From Anisakis pegreffii (Eukaryota > Nematoda > Chromadorea > Rhabditida > Anisakidae): DNA of 64,000 nt. Under the pieces are notes generated by a model. The model was not told where the DNA came from and did not search any database. It saw only the letters and a list, made by a program, of their open reading frames with translations. Both the position numbers and the translations under genes were made by a program. Where the stretch lies: the NCBI GenBank assembly GCA_035041965.1, contig JAPYMA010000138.1:164002-228001 (forward strand), written 5' to 3'. Below, piece by piece: positions 1 to 14,202 of the stretch; the first letter of the stretch is position 1; each line of letters opens with the position of its first letter.

Positions 1-226
1 TACACTTTCCGAATGCATATCGAACCATATTGAAGCTGGTTATAGCATAAATGCAAATTATTTTTGCAATTGTAATCCAGTGATGTTTGCAATAAAACAT
101 CACTGTTTGATAGTCAATTACAGACCATCACTTATAATCTTAGAAAAAGTCAAACCATGAATAAAGATTTGCATCGAATTGAAATTCTTCGCAAGAGAAA
201 CAGTTCGACGTTTTCAAAGTGTTAGT

Positions 227-595
227 TCAGCAAAGCCAAATGAAAGTTATTTGAAAGGATAAAAACAAACGTGGATCACTGATACGACCAATACATTGCT
301 TGAGATACTTATCATATTGATTCATTTTTTGAACTCGAACCCTGATAGATTTATTCGTTGTGAACATCCCGTCACCAACTTTGCGCTCTAAGTCAAGTTT
401 CTGAATAGGTACAACACACAATTGATCAACCAAACTCGATGGTATCGTTCTCTCCAAGTCCTTTTTATAGCTGTTGTTGCATGAATCGATAAGTTCCTTT
501 ATTCCAGTACACTTAAATCCATCAATTGCACTTGAGCAATAATATAGCATGATTGCATCGAATTCGTTCAGTGTAAAATCGGAATTTACTTCCAT
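227..595 (-). CDS. unrecognised open frame, possibly an exon of a gene running off the window
   Basis: An open minus-strand frame of about 122 codons lies downstream of the receptor gene. I recognise no domain, signal peptide or membrane segment in it. It contains Cys- and Lys-rich stretches such as FKCTGIKELIDSC. A frame of this length is expected about once by chance in 64 kb of DNA of this composition, so length alone does not prove coding. It lies beyond the putative last transmembrane segment of the receptor, so I do not join it to that gene. Confidence 0.18.
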   Translation of the reverse strand: MEVNSDFTLNEFDAIMLYYCSSAIDGFKCTGIKELIDSCNNSYKKDLERTIPSSLVDQLCVVPIQKLDLERKVGDGMFTTNKSIRVRVQKMNQYDKYLKQCIGRISDPRLFLSFQITFIWLC

Positions 596-742
596 TCAGA
601 GAGTCTGTTTTACTTGTTGATTGGATCGATCAAGAGTAAAGCAAGAAAAAACATCGCATATGTACTTTTAAACATTCTGTCCTGTAGAGTCTCTCACCAA
701 TTTTGGATACTTTTCGCTTTGAATATTTGTATCCAGATCGTT

Positions 743-3526
743 TCATGACCAATAACCACGGTAACCAATTAAGAAATAAACGCCGAAACTAGGTACAAAA
801 ATGCTTATGATTAAAAATATTGAGAGATAAAGTCGCATTTTTGAAATTTTTTAAACCATCGGATGATAGATCCAGTGAGAAACGAAACCGTCTATAGAAT
901 TGAACGAAGTAGTGACTGATTCATTGAGATTGCATTAATGGTAACAAAGGATTTTTATTCGTTTTTTGTTGAAGAGAATTTCAATTCTTCAGAAATGCGG
1001 TCTGAAAAGAATTGTTTCAAATTTCTTCAGATAAAATGTCCTAGATTGCGTATTCAGTAAAGGTGAGCAAAAACGACATCGATTTTGTTAACTGAAAGCG
1101 ATCAGTTGTTTTACCGTTTTACTCATTCTGCAATTGGCCGTTTGTCGATATCGCACGTTCATTACCATGATCGTGAACGTTGTCGAAACGGCCACAATAA
1201 TAGTTAACGTTGAAAAAAACATGCCTTAACCATACACAGAACTATTACTTAAGGATTCAGTGTTATTGCGTCATTTTCGAGAATAAACTTATTTTCGAAA
1301 AAAAAGAGTAAAACTGAGTGAAACGATAGGTTGATGTAAAAAAATTCATAAATGTACACGAGTGATACAAAATGAAATGTAATTCACCTATAAGAGGAAC
1401 GGAATCCGATGTGCTTGGTATTATTTCACTGACAATCGTTAAGAAGAAACAAACCGATAATAAAATTGTCGTTTCTGTAAAATGAATTTTGGAAGTGAAA
1501 GAAAAATAAAATAAAAATTATCTTGTTGTGGATCGAAGTTGAATATATTCTAAAGTTATTTTTCACAATAATACAAAACCTACTCATACTAATATGGATA
1601 TGGTACCCTCATCAGACAATTCATGCGATTGCTTGATCATATTTTCGAAAAAACTCTTAGGCCGAGCATGATTACGCAACAGTAAAGAAATATCAACTCA
1701 CGAAAGCTGATTTTTTCAGAGATGTCGTTTGGTGGTAGCGCGAATGCGAGTAGCGTCATTACTGAGATGAGCAATGATGGAACGATCAGATTGAAACCAT
1801 AAAAAAGTGTTCGACGTCTCAAATTGATGTAAAATTTTAAGGTTGGATACGGTTCAATACAGCAGTCATAAAAACTCTCTTCTCGTACGGCTATCGTATC
1901 TTAAAGTTGTAAAACCATAAGTGACTACTTCGTCGGTCATCGTTGTGCAGTCAGGTCTAGTACGAAATGAACAAGCAGACAACGATAGCTACAACTGCAA
2001 AAAATCAACCTCGAATAAGCCATTCTCCATTTGATATGTAATCCGACAAATCGATTGAGCCATCTTAAATGAAACTGAGTGCAAAAAATTGATAAGAAAA
2101 CGCAATATATGGAATTATAGAACTAAATCACCTGTAATACAAATACTGAATCACTCACTTTTTCCTGATTCGGAATCAACTTGCAAATTGATAGCGAATC
2201 CATTATAAGTCCATGATCCGAACTAAACCCGAACTCTATTAAATTATTTGAATAAGAATTTTAAACTTCTATCAGAAGGAAGCAAACAGCAAAAGAAAAC
2301 GACAAAAAGAGTAAAGAATTTGCCAGTAAAGAGATGACTATACTTATAGAAAGTTGACTTAAATGTCCTTTTCAAAAGTCGATCCGTTTAGATGCAAACT
2401 TGATGTCATTATCATTGGGTTGACAACTCACATATTCAATTCGAGGGATTGATTGAAAGATGAAAATCAGGCCAAGTACAAATACTTTATAGTTACGAGT
2501 GCTGAAGTTTAAGGAAGAACCTTCAAGTAGCACGTCTGATCATCAAACGGGAACCACGTGATGTCCATAATGCAAGAAGCACGTAAAATTCCAGGCGGAA
2601 TCCAGTTGATTTCTCCATCGTTATATGCAACCACATTGCTTTGGTAAGTTGAATCAAATGATTCATCTGCACTGAAATCAAAGAAATGAAGCGATGCATT
2701 CAGCAAAATAATTGCAAATAATACCTATTATAAAGAAGTATATCCGGTTGCCAAACATACGCTCCACTTATGAATCGCACACTCGTGATATTTTCATTTT
2801 GTGTGGGATCCCATGAAAGTCGATAGTCATTCCAAATCTTTACAATTATCTATGTGATTATTTGTTTATTTATCATGACAACAATTTGTCTGTTTAAATA
2901 TTAAGGTTTAAAAACTAAGTAAATGCAAACAACTTACGTATTTTAACCAAACATTCAATTCAATGACTTGATTCCTTTCATCCTAAAAAAATTCATCATG
3001 TTCCATACATTAAACCCAACATCATTCACATAATCGATTGCGCTACTGCAAAATTCAGTGTGAATTTACTTGATGAAATATAAATTCCAAACTGAACCAA
3101 TGCAACAATTTAAAAGATATACCACATCAATGAGTTGTTGCAGATGAACTCTCATCAACACTTTCAATGATTCTGTACTGTTCTTTACCGGCCTAACTAG
3201 GCGGTTATAGTTCGAGAGAAGATTTCTGAAATGCATTCTTACGGCAGCTAACCGGTGTCCGAACATGAATTACATAGCGATTCTTTTGTATGGTTCTCTG
3301 GTTAGGTCATTCAGCAGTTTTATCGTTTAGTTGGCTCGATTGTTTTATTGAATTAAAAACTTTGCAGTCAAAATTTACGACAATAGTATTGAACATAAGA
3401 AGGTAGTGTGGAAATGAATGGAACTGATACTCAACATAATTCTTACCTGTAAAGCTGGTATTCAGCTCTACTCGTGGACACATCATCAGTTATCAAAAGC
3501 ATACTGAATATAATAATTATTCTCAT
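743..3526 (-). CDS. nicotinic acetylcholine receptor alpha-type subunit (Cys-loop ligand-gated cation channel)
   Basis: One subunit of a pentameric acetylcholine-gated channel of the plasma membrane. Exons I place (minus): 3526-3447, 3225-3123, 2982-2938, 2837-2725, 2671-2521, 2222-2159, 2063-2010, 1899-1702, 1474-1388, 1224-1115; all junction phases agree. Exon 1 encodes ATG and a signal peptide ([13 protein letters not shown]) then AEYQLY. The extracellular part has the Cys-loop [15 protein letters not shown] and the vicinal cysteines YDCC of loop C, which mark an alpha subunit. Next come M1 ([19 protein letters not shown]), M2 ([17 protein letters not shown]) and M3 ([19 protein letters not shown]). 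The Glu rings flanking M2 (ISEK and VSE) predict cation selectivity. A last hydrophobic segment, [18 protein letters not shown], with a stop at 743-745, is probably M4, but I found no clear acceptor for it and the M3-M4 loop is unresolved. The subunit subtype is not assigned. Confidence 0.9.
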
Positions 3527-5160
3527 TACGATCGAAAATGCGTACTATCAAGAAAGCTCGCAGAGGATAAAATGCCCGTGTCGTATGGTTTCAACGAAGT
3601 GAATTAGATGTGATTGACGATGAGAATGAAAGAACAACCACTGTTCAGTTGTTTGCTTTCCGTCACTTTCTTCCATGATCTGTCACTCATCGAACTTCGC
3701 CAATTTTTTATTTGTCCGCAATCAAAAACACCAAATCACTCATTCATCACCCGAAAATGCATCTTTAATTTTCACACAAAAATTTATCATCACGGTTCTT
3801 CACGTGCTAACAAAAAATTATCAACAAATCTCGAAAGAACTTGTTAAAAGGCATTGCAACTGATCGATTCGAACCAAACGGAAAAATAATCTGATAAGGA
3901 TCACAATGCTTTTTTTTGGTTCAGTTCTAAAATCATTCGCATTTGTTCAGCGATTCGGTTTGTCACCGTCAAAATGGTTCCTACCCGTATGTCAAGCATT
4001 TATTAAATTATGACTGAACGCTTTATTGCGGGGCGATAAGGCGGAACGGAATTTCTCTTTAACGGGTGTGGCCGAAATTTCTCAAGGAGAAATAGAACTT
4101 TCCCCTTGAAAAATTCCGGCCACATCCGTTAAAAGTACTTTTTTATTTCACTGGAAAAATCATCTTGGGAGGTGATTCGGCCAACTGTAAGCCTGGGGCT
4201 TCGATGTGCGTAACTTCCGAATATTGGAGTCTTTTTGGTTCAATCACTCAAAGGTGTGCCTTTCTGATTGAAAACAATCTCCGTGAAATTTCTTTGCAAA
4301 AAAATTGCTGTCGAAGATCACTGGTCACGTTTTCGATCGACCAACTCGGTTAGGGTTTTAACCCGTTCCGCAATAAAGCGTTCATTTAAAAGTGCTTGAC
4401 ATCCGCTCACGATTTTCTGTACAAGATGAATGGTGCGTTCCAACAAAGTATAAATAATTCAGGTTTACTAATTTAGAGCTTAGAGTACAACCATATAATA
4501 TCACAACAACTTATTAGTATTACTACAATCACTGAATCAGCAAACGATTCAACAGAATCAGAATCACAAATATATATGTTGCAACAGTGAGGGTAAAATG
4601 CGATAGGTAAATAAGACCATATGAACTGAAACAGATGTAATATTAAAATTCTCTACTCTTTGTAAGATAACCAATCATCAGTTCAACAAGTGTCAGTTAA
4701 CAATTACTTTTACAACAGTTGTTAGATAAAGCCTTGAAAAGTTGTGACAACATTTTGTAAGTATGAATAATAATCGAAGGCATCATACTGAAATAAGACC
4801 CGTCTGAAATGAATCAACTGAATACCACTTTCACAATAATTATCTGAATATACAACGCACACACTATTGCAGAGGCACGATAATATTGCAAACAATCAGG
4901 TAAATGACTAAATAGCATGAAATGCGTAAGGAAGGAATAAATCAGTAATCACTATCAAAATCAACGAGCGCTTTTATTTTTTATCTCGCAACATGAACAT
5001 CGTCCAAGACGTCAACTGGAGATTGACTACTGCAGACAACAACGACATTTTGTGGACAGCAACGATCAACTCATTTATTATAACAAAAGATTGAGTAATC
5101 AAAGAGGCAAAGAAATTCCTATCAAGCAACTGAAAATGAACAAACATTAAGGCATCACCA
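3527..5160. other. spacer between the receptor and glucokinase genes
   Basis: About 1.6 kb upstream of the receptor start codon and downstream of the glucokinase stop. Apart from the inverted-repeat element at 3991-4400 I see no gene. The receptor promoter should lie in the part nearest 3527, but I could not single out a motif. Confidence 0.5.
3991..4400. mobile_element. MITE-like element with terminal and internal inverted repeats
   Basis: The left end (3991-4031) begins GTCAAGCA and contains GAACGCTTTATTGCGG. The right end (4368-4400) is its reverse complement, CCGCAATAAAGCGTTC through TGCTTGAC; the left end has about 8 extra bases in the middle. Just inside lie GCGGAACGG (left) and CCGTTCCGC (right). 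A second inverted pair (about 4058-4090 and 4105-4136) pairs around TAACGG, TGTGGCCG and TCAAGG. There is no transposase frame; the open frame at 4165-4353 is not protein-like. I could not settle a target duplication, so the superfamily is open. Non-autonomous DNA transposon is an inference from structure. Confidence 0.65.
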
Positions 5161-7897
<2,737 letters not shown>

Positions 7898-9364
7898 CCT
7901 CACTCCAGCCTTCTTACGGCAACACACGTTCAACTCTGAAACTCTTCAAGTTTAACATTCTCGTGACATAACCAAACGAAAATTCTATACGATTCATTGG
8001 TTGCAACTTCGAATCAACTCAAGACACTGTTTTCGCTTGACTTTGCGTGTTAGAAGAAAAGAATCAAAAAGTGAACGTTGAAGTTCTAATAAAAACAACA
8101 ACTTTCAAGGATGAGGATGACTTCCTGAGCTAATACCGTTAGCTTTGAGGAAGGGAAAATGTGGAGCATATTTATAATATTGGTGAAAACGAAGAAGCAC
8201 TTCTTCGCTCCAAACAATTTGTTTGCGATTGCACGCTCAATAGTAAGAAATGTTAATGCAATGGTGTGGAACTAACAGGACAATGGGCGTGTGAACGAAC
8301 ACGACAATGGGCGTGTACAGCATGAAGACAGAGAGATAGCAATCGGTTTTGAAAGCACGGGAAATCGAATGTGATTACGATGCAGAGAGAAGACAAAGAC
8401 GAGCAATTGCTGCGATTGGAGCATCGTCCAACAATCGAAGTATTTCCTAACCATATTCAGTTTGGTAAAAATTTGGGCGCATGAAGCGCTCTATCGAAAA
8501 CCGTTCTCAGTTTGACGATCGTCGTAAACTTTTTCTGCAATCATCTCGCCGAAGAATATTCATGAAATTTAATTGCAATTACTTACACATATAAGGTGCG
8601 ATAACAGTAAGACGGCATCTTCGTTCAGCAAATCGAAAATGTACGTTACGGGTATTTCGATGGCATGTCGTTGCCAGACTACAACCCTTCATTGTGTTAT
8701 AATATCATATAAGGACTGTTAGCAATCTTGGAACAGTAAGAAATGGATATCAACAGCTGAAATCACCGAGATGGATTGCATGTGGAATAATCGCAGTGGG
8801 GAGGTCGCTCAACCGCGACATTATCAAATCATTCCAATCAACATCATTCAATCATTACTTCAGCTTTCTAATATTCTCACAACCTTTGTTGCTTCCTTTC
8901 ACAAATAAGTAGATTGTTATAAGTGCTGCTTGAAAAATCGAATTTATTTACAATTTACATCGACATGAACAAATCAATGATATCCAAATGGCGCAAACAA
9001 TCACTCGTTAAGTGATGAAAAAAATTTTGGCTGATTCATTCTAAAGAATCATCAAAAACCGCTACTGTTTTGCAGATTGTAATAAATGATCAATTAGGAA
9101 TTATCTTTCGATTATCATATAGCTCTACCGTAATCTGCCTTATTAATTAATTTCATACCACCGCCACTGACATACACGTTACGATGAATACATAAAGCTG
9201 AGATTTCAAATGAGTTTGAAATGTGGAAAAAACAAAGTGTCATATTATTAAAAAATATATGATCAATATAAGATATCATCCATGACAAACATTGAATCTC
9301 AAATCGATTATATTCAACGTTCACTATTTCATTACCCATAACATTACAGCTTCCAGAAATACAT
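7898..9364. other. spacer between glucokinase and DRAM-like genes
   Basis: About 1.5 kb without a recognisable gene. It includes a short dispersed repeat at 8275-8345. The glucokinase promoter is expected near 7950-8100. The short hydrophobic-looking frames here carry no family signature. Confidence 0.45.
8275..8345. repeat. dispersed repeat copy 1 (ACAATGGGCGTGT motif)
   Basis: The string GGACAATGGGCGTGT, or its close variant, occurs twice within this stretch (about 8278 and 8309) and is followed by AGCATGAAGACAGAGAGATAGC. A related block, GACAATGGGCGTGTAC followed by AGCAGATGAAGACATAGAGAGAG, recurs at about 11874-11917. It is shared by two spacers, so it is a repeat family and not part of a gene. 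Confidence 0.6.
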
Positions 9365-11424
9365 TCAGCCAGACGATAGACTGAGATCAGTAGCCGATCG
9401 CCATAAGGGACTTTGATCAAGATGAGCAACTAACGGTTGAACTCCCAACTCCACTTGTATCTTCTCGAAATCTCGGGAATAACTGAAAATTGATGTACAT
9501 TTCATAGAATGTAACTTGAAATATAAATACCACCTTCTGAATTTGAGTGTACACAAGAAAAATAATAGTTCATTAGTTCAAAATGGGACTTGATAAGATA
9601 AGAATCAATGAAATAGAAACACCAAACGATACCGACTTTTTCGCTAAACTTGAATCAATGATGAAGACGAAGGTGAAATATGATTGAATGAATCTAACAG
9701 TTAAAAGTGAAAGAAACAAAAATGAGATGGATTGACCTCAAAAGAAAAACAAAGTTACTTATAGCGAGTACCCATTCAGATACGGCAGAAATACAGTGTA
9801 AATCGTAACCCTGAAACAGAACGTGGAGTATGGGAAACGAACACGCTCCATTAACTGACGGAAAACAAACGACAGCTTTGTAAACAACGAGAAAAACTAA
9901 AACAAACAAACTAGATTACTAACTGGTTCATATTTTTTCCTTGACCATGGTCTTGGTGTTGGTAAACTTGGGTAATACTTATGGAACTCATGACTTGCTA
10001 ATACACCAAAAAGAACGGCTGCAATCAAAACGTTATATTTCATTTGAATTCGGGCTGTTCAAATAAACATAATCAACAAAATTAAGAAGTTTTACTCAAT
10101 AATACCTCATCAAATTGAATAAGTGACATCATACGAGGATATCTATGTGGATACGAGTCTATAAAGAAAAGTGTACCAGTACAGAAGGAGATGACCGCAA
10201 TCAACGCGATAAAAGACCGTACGAAACCAATATGGCGATTTGCATAGAGCGGATACATATGGATGGTAATATAAGATTGTATTAGCATATATATGCAACC
10301 TGAACCGAAGCAAACGAATGCTGATGTCCAATGAACAATCAGCAGAGCTGTTTCCTAGAACAAAATTCACATTTCTCCAGATGGACTAACTTATCAGCAC
10401 TCGAATTCGAATCGTGCTGCCATATTCTAAAAAATGGCGAAATACCTGAAAGTTTGCGACGCAAAACATGCCAACAGCTCCAATCAAACCGGCAACAAGT
10501 GATAATTCATTAATCCGTTTCAAACACAGATCTGAACTTCGATTCAGTTCAGAAACCAAAGAATATCTGAAAGCGATAAATTGATCGAAGAGATTTTTCA
10601 TCTACCTTTGGTTCTCTTGATAACTGAAAAGTTAACGAAAAAAGGAGCGGTCAAATTAGGGAATATGCAGATTCCTAAGCGATGTAATTTTGCATGAACA
10701 TATGATAGGTTATTCCTATTAAAATTCGACAAATTGTAGAATTCATTTTAATCTCGATGTTTTGGTTCGAATGTGGTCAACAAAAAAGTTTAACGTTGTA
10801 CAGACAAAAATAACAACTGAACATCGTAATTTTTTGCAAACTTCGGATTTATTCATGGAATGAAAAGGGGGAAAGCATAAAGAAAAAAATGAATCAACTT
10901 AAGGGTTCAGGATCAAGGATTGATTTTAATGAGAAGAAATGATGAGATGCTTACCGAAGATAAATAATAAGCATCGTAAGAAAGGAGGACAAATTGAGCA
11001 TCATACTGAAGAGACATGATTCCGGTCTGCGATCACCTTCCGCTGATATATACGGAAAAAGTGGGTCAACATCACCGCGGTACACAGCTACCACATAAGT
11101 CGATCCTTCAACCCCACCGCTTTCAATAAACATCACTTCCATGACGAAATTTTGCTTATTTCTTTGTAAATTTCGACAATGAAAACGATTATATAATGGC
11201 GAGACTCAACGATCACGACCAGCTGCTTTGTAGAAATTTGACAACAAAAAATATGCAGAAAAGAACTATGAGAAAATGTGAAGTAATTAATAGCACATAT
11301 CTGCTAGTGGATCAATTAAAAGAAATCAGATAATTTCAAGAAAACCCATACCAAGCATTAAAGTGCCCAGCATAGCCAGGAACACAGGCAAGTGACCAGC
11401 ACCAAGATTTCCTAATTGCAACAT
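9365..11424 (-). CDS. DRAM/TMEM150-family multipass membrane protein (Frag1/DRAM/Sfk1 domain)
   Basis: Relatives are damage-regulated autophagy modulators of lysosomal and plasma membranes. Exons (minus): 11424-11352, 11105-10955, 10566-10446, 10354-10096, 10054-9924, 9810-9737, 9482-9365. Phases agree and give about 308 residues, longer than vertebrate DRAM proteins (about 240-266). The family signature is clear: DVDPLFPYISAEGDRRPESC then LFSMMLNLSSFLTMLIIYLR, matching the PYISD-G-PE-C-F-MLN-A-IY-RY pattern of DRAM. It continues GLIGAVGMFCVANFQ, then LLIVHWTSAFVCFGSGCIYM, and the AVSEWVLAISNFVFLLSYSR segment matching the last membrane helix. The acceptor of exon 2 (GTTGAAG, exon from 11105) is chosen on phase and homology and is the weakest junction. 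A TTTCAG 19 bases before the ATG looks like a splice or trans-splice acceptor. Function in autophagy is inferred from family only. Confidence 0.88.
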
Positions 11425-11867
11425 ACTGGATGAGTTTTCAAAACTGAAAGTACAATCAACTTTTCTGATTAATCACCTCAACTTCAATCCCGAAAAGAGA
11501 CATGTTACAACCCACAATAAAATGCCACAACACACAGGTCTTTTTAACGGATTCTGAGAAATATTTGAGCGGAACAAGGTTCTACATGAACCAAAGAAAC
11601 TAAGACAATCCACTATTTTACCTGCACCGCCTCAGATAAGTATGTCTAGTAAGTACATACTCATCAATACCACTTTTGTCAACTCCCAAAAAATGTCACG
11701 TAAAACATATCTCCCCAAACCCCTTCCAAACACTATTAGAAGATCTTATGAGTCTAGAGCCAATAATCCAAGCTAAACGTCAGCTCGAGTCTGCCCTAAT
11801 CCCAGCCTCAGGATCAGCATCGCAACCTCCATCCAAACAGCTGTGCTGAGTAAATCGGTATTATCTA

Positions 11868-11935
11868 AACTAGACAATGGGCGTGTACTAAAGCAGATGA
11901 AGACATAGAGAGAGAAAGAGCAACGCCCGTCAGCG
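11868..11935. repeat. dispersed repeat copy 2 (ACAATGGGCGTGT motif)
   Basis: Second location of the block described at 8275-8345: GACAATGGGCGTGTAC, then a purine-rich GATGAAGACATAGAGAGAG tail. Order and orientation match the first copy. It lies in the spacer upstream of the DRAM-like gene. Confidence 0.6.
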
Positions 11936-12009
11936 GCTTTCTGGTTAAAGTTCAAAATTTCATTCCGAAACGAGAGGAATGTGTCAGTAAAATTAGGAAC
12001 GCTTCGAGA

Positions 12010-12680
12010 TATGCCGGGGGAGGCTCAGCCTCGGGGTAAGCCTCAGTCTGAATCCTATGTTAAGCGGCAACCGAAGTACGGAGAAAACCTCATCTTATGC
12101 CCCGCTGCAAGCGTTAGCTTGGACCGGGGACAAGCATCAGATTGCGTTCCAGGATAAGCTTCAGCCTAAGCACCTTGGCAACCCTCAGTTCAAGCGAATA
12201 GTGAGCCTCAGACAGAACCTACTAGTAAGGTGCAGCTTGAGTATTGGGTAAGCCTCGTCCTAAACCCAGAATATGTGCCGAACTAGGTCTTTACCGAGCC
12301 TCACTGTGTTTCTCAGGAGAACCACCAACGTGGGCAAACTTATGAGCCTGAACATATGCCTCGTGGTGAGCCTCAGTTACAGCCCAGAGTTAGCCTCAGA
12401 CTCAGTTTCATCATAAGCTCGAAGGTGAGATATGCCTTAATCTAGATCTCAACCGGAACCTCGTTAGAACCCCACTTTAAGAATGAGGTAAGCCTTAACT
12501 CGAGTCCGAAGAAAATCCTCAGCAGTAATTTGAGCCATGGTCATTATGGATTAGGAAGGGTGAGAACGTGAATTACATGACGTTTCGCCATCGTCACTTC
12601 TACGGATAGTGCTTACATTGACTCAAAGTGAGCCTGAGACTCAGCGTAAACCTCTTAAACGGCAGTCTGAACCTGAATCC
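12010..12680. repeat. degenerate tandem repeat rich in GTAAGCCTCAG
   Basis: The block repeats short, diverged variants of GGTAAGCCTCAG-CTGAACC roughly every 18-40 bases: for example GTAAGCCTCAGTCTGAA near 12036, GAGCCTCAG near 12213 and 12370, TAGCCTCAG near 12391, GGTAAGCCTTAAC near 12488. Local GC content is above that of the surroundings. No reading frame persists through it in a family-like way. It reads as an old satellite or minisatellite that has decayed. A shorter patch of the same style is at 50985-51115. Confidence 0.55.
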
Positions 12681-13814
12681 ATACTGAAGGCGAAATCTAT
12701 GTTAATAAGAAATAAATGAAACAGTTAAATTACAACTTGTTTGATGTTATTTTCACAAAGAATTGCCTTCACTCAGTTTGAAACGAAGTTGCACGTACAA
12801 ATGCCATCCAGAATTTTAAGATGAGGTGCGTCAAAGTGTTTGGTGGTGGTAAAAAACGCGGAAAACATTCCAACGGCTAAACGTTCCAGTGACCAACCCT
12901 TCCTACTTAAAAGTCCCAGCCCCTTCCATGGGATCATCATACCCTCTCAAAAAAAAACTCTACTTCTCTTTCACTCTTTTTCCTGTGGAGCTCCTTTCTT
13001 AGCATTAGCTCTTTTTTTTTCTCCTAAGGAATGCCCAGTTCCCCTTCCTGAGTCAACCTTCTCCAGGACAACTCAACTCTTCTCCATTCATAACCACCTA
13101 TGAATGAAAGCAATCTTGCGAACAGGCGATATTGTACACACTTGATACACGCTTACATTATCCGACAGCACCAGGTTTTCGGGGATGCCACGTCTGATTT
13201 TGTTTCCGAATCGAACGTTTGATCACTTAATTCATTAAGCAGCAATTCTGGTATTGTGTCATATGTGATCAATTAATGTTCACTGCATTTCATTCATTTT
13301 GCAACTTCCTATTTTTATGTTATTTGATTTTGATGGAATACTGTTGCATTTTAATTAATACGTTCGGTTCTGATGATTGTTTCATGGTTATGTAGACGAT
13401 GTCCTGATCTAGTCACTACATAGATTCATCTGCAGAAATCGCTTACTGAAGACAGTTTTGGAATTACCGGCGCCGGCTCAAATTAGAAATACTTGTAAGT
13501 GTATTGTGGAAACGCCGGTCCGGTGCAAAAAAGTCCTTATGATGGTAATTCGTTTGAAAGATCGCACTGGAAATGTGGTTTATAGGAGGGTTTTATGTAC
13601 CGCAAAGTTCTTTGTAACCTCGTCAACGTATTTTTTGACTCTCTGCTGTGATTTCGATAGTTGCTGATCAATTACACTGCAGGGAATTAATGTGAAGAAG
13701 CAAAATAGTTTGCAACAGAACAAAAACATTTATGAATAAAAGAGCAACTACTGCTCACTGAATAAGTCTAATAGTAAGCCAAGTGAACACCTGAAACGAA
13801 TCAATATATTTCTG
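12681..13814. other. spacer without recognised gene
   Basis: Includes a pyrimidine-rich stretch (about 12940-13090, long T and CTTTT runs) and a short GC-rich patch near 13467-13475 (CCGGCGCCGG). The frames here lack domains or splice support. I see no gene. Confidence 0.4.
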
Positions 13815-14046
13815 AATTCAAATTTATGGGAATAATCCTATCAACGTTGATGCAGAGTTTTTTAGTTCTTCTGCTCGAATATCGTCAGGAAATGCTTCTG
13901 AATGTTGAGATTCGTGTTGAACATCGAAGAGAATTGAATCTTCGTCTGAATCTTAACATTCAGAAGCATTTCCTGACGATATTCGAGCAGAAGAACTGAA
14001 AAACTCTGCATCAACGTTGATAGGATTATTCCCATAAATTTGAATT
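13815..14046. repeat. near-perfect 232-base foldback (two 99-base arms)
   Basis: The arm 13815-13913 (from AATTCAAATTTATGGG to TGTTGAGATTC) is the reverse complement of 13948-14046 with only a couple of differences, for example TTTTTTAG against CTGAAAAA. They are separated by about 34 bases. RNA or single-stranded DNA from here would form a very long hairpin. Mutual open frames on the two strands are only the two sides of the palindrome. It is probably a foldback or MITE-type element; I see no target duplication. Confidence 0.85.
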
Positions 14047-14202
14047 TAGAACTATATTGGTCACTATTATAGCAGTTGCGGTGCGTATTAATTTCCGTCA
14101 TAAGGGCTTTTGCTTGAATTTGCTGTTTGTTTCATTTGATGCATAGGAAATACAAATTAATGGAAGAGGGAAAGATAGACAAGCTGTTCTTTTCACACAT
14201 GT

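Noticed and set aside
4165..4353. Open frame of 62 codons inside the inverted-repeat element
   Set aside because: No transposase-like motif, and the frame covers less than half of the element. It is non-autonomous.
7898..7933. Extending glucokinase upstream of the ATG at 7897
   Set aside because: The extended frame begins at TTG, not ATG, and a TTTCAG acceptor-like site lies directly before it, so this stretch is better read as 5' UTR.
13862..14101. Minus-strand open frame of 79 codons
   Set aside because: It lies almost wholly inside the 13815-14046 foldback and reflects the mirrored arms.
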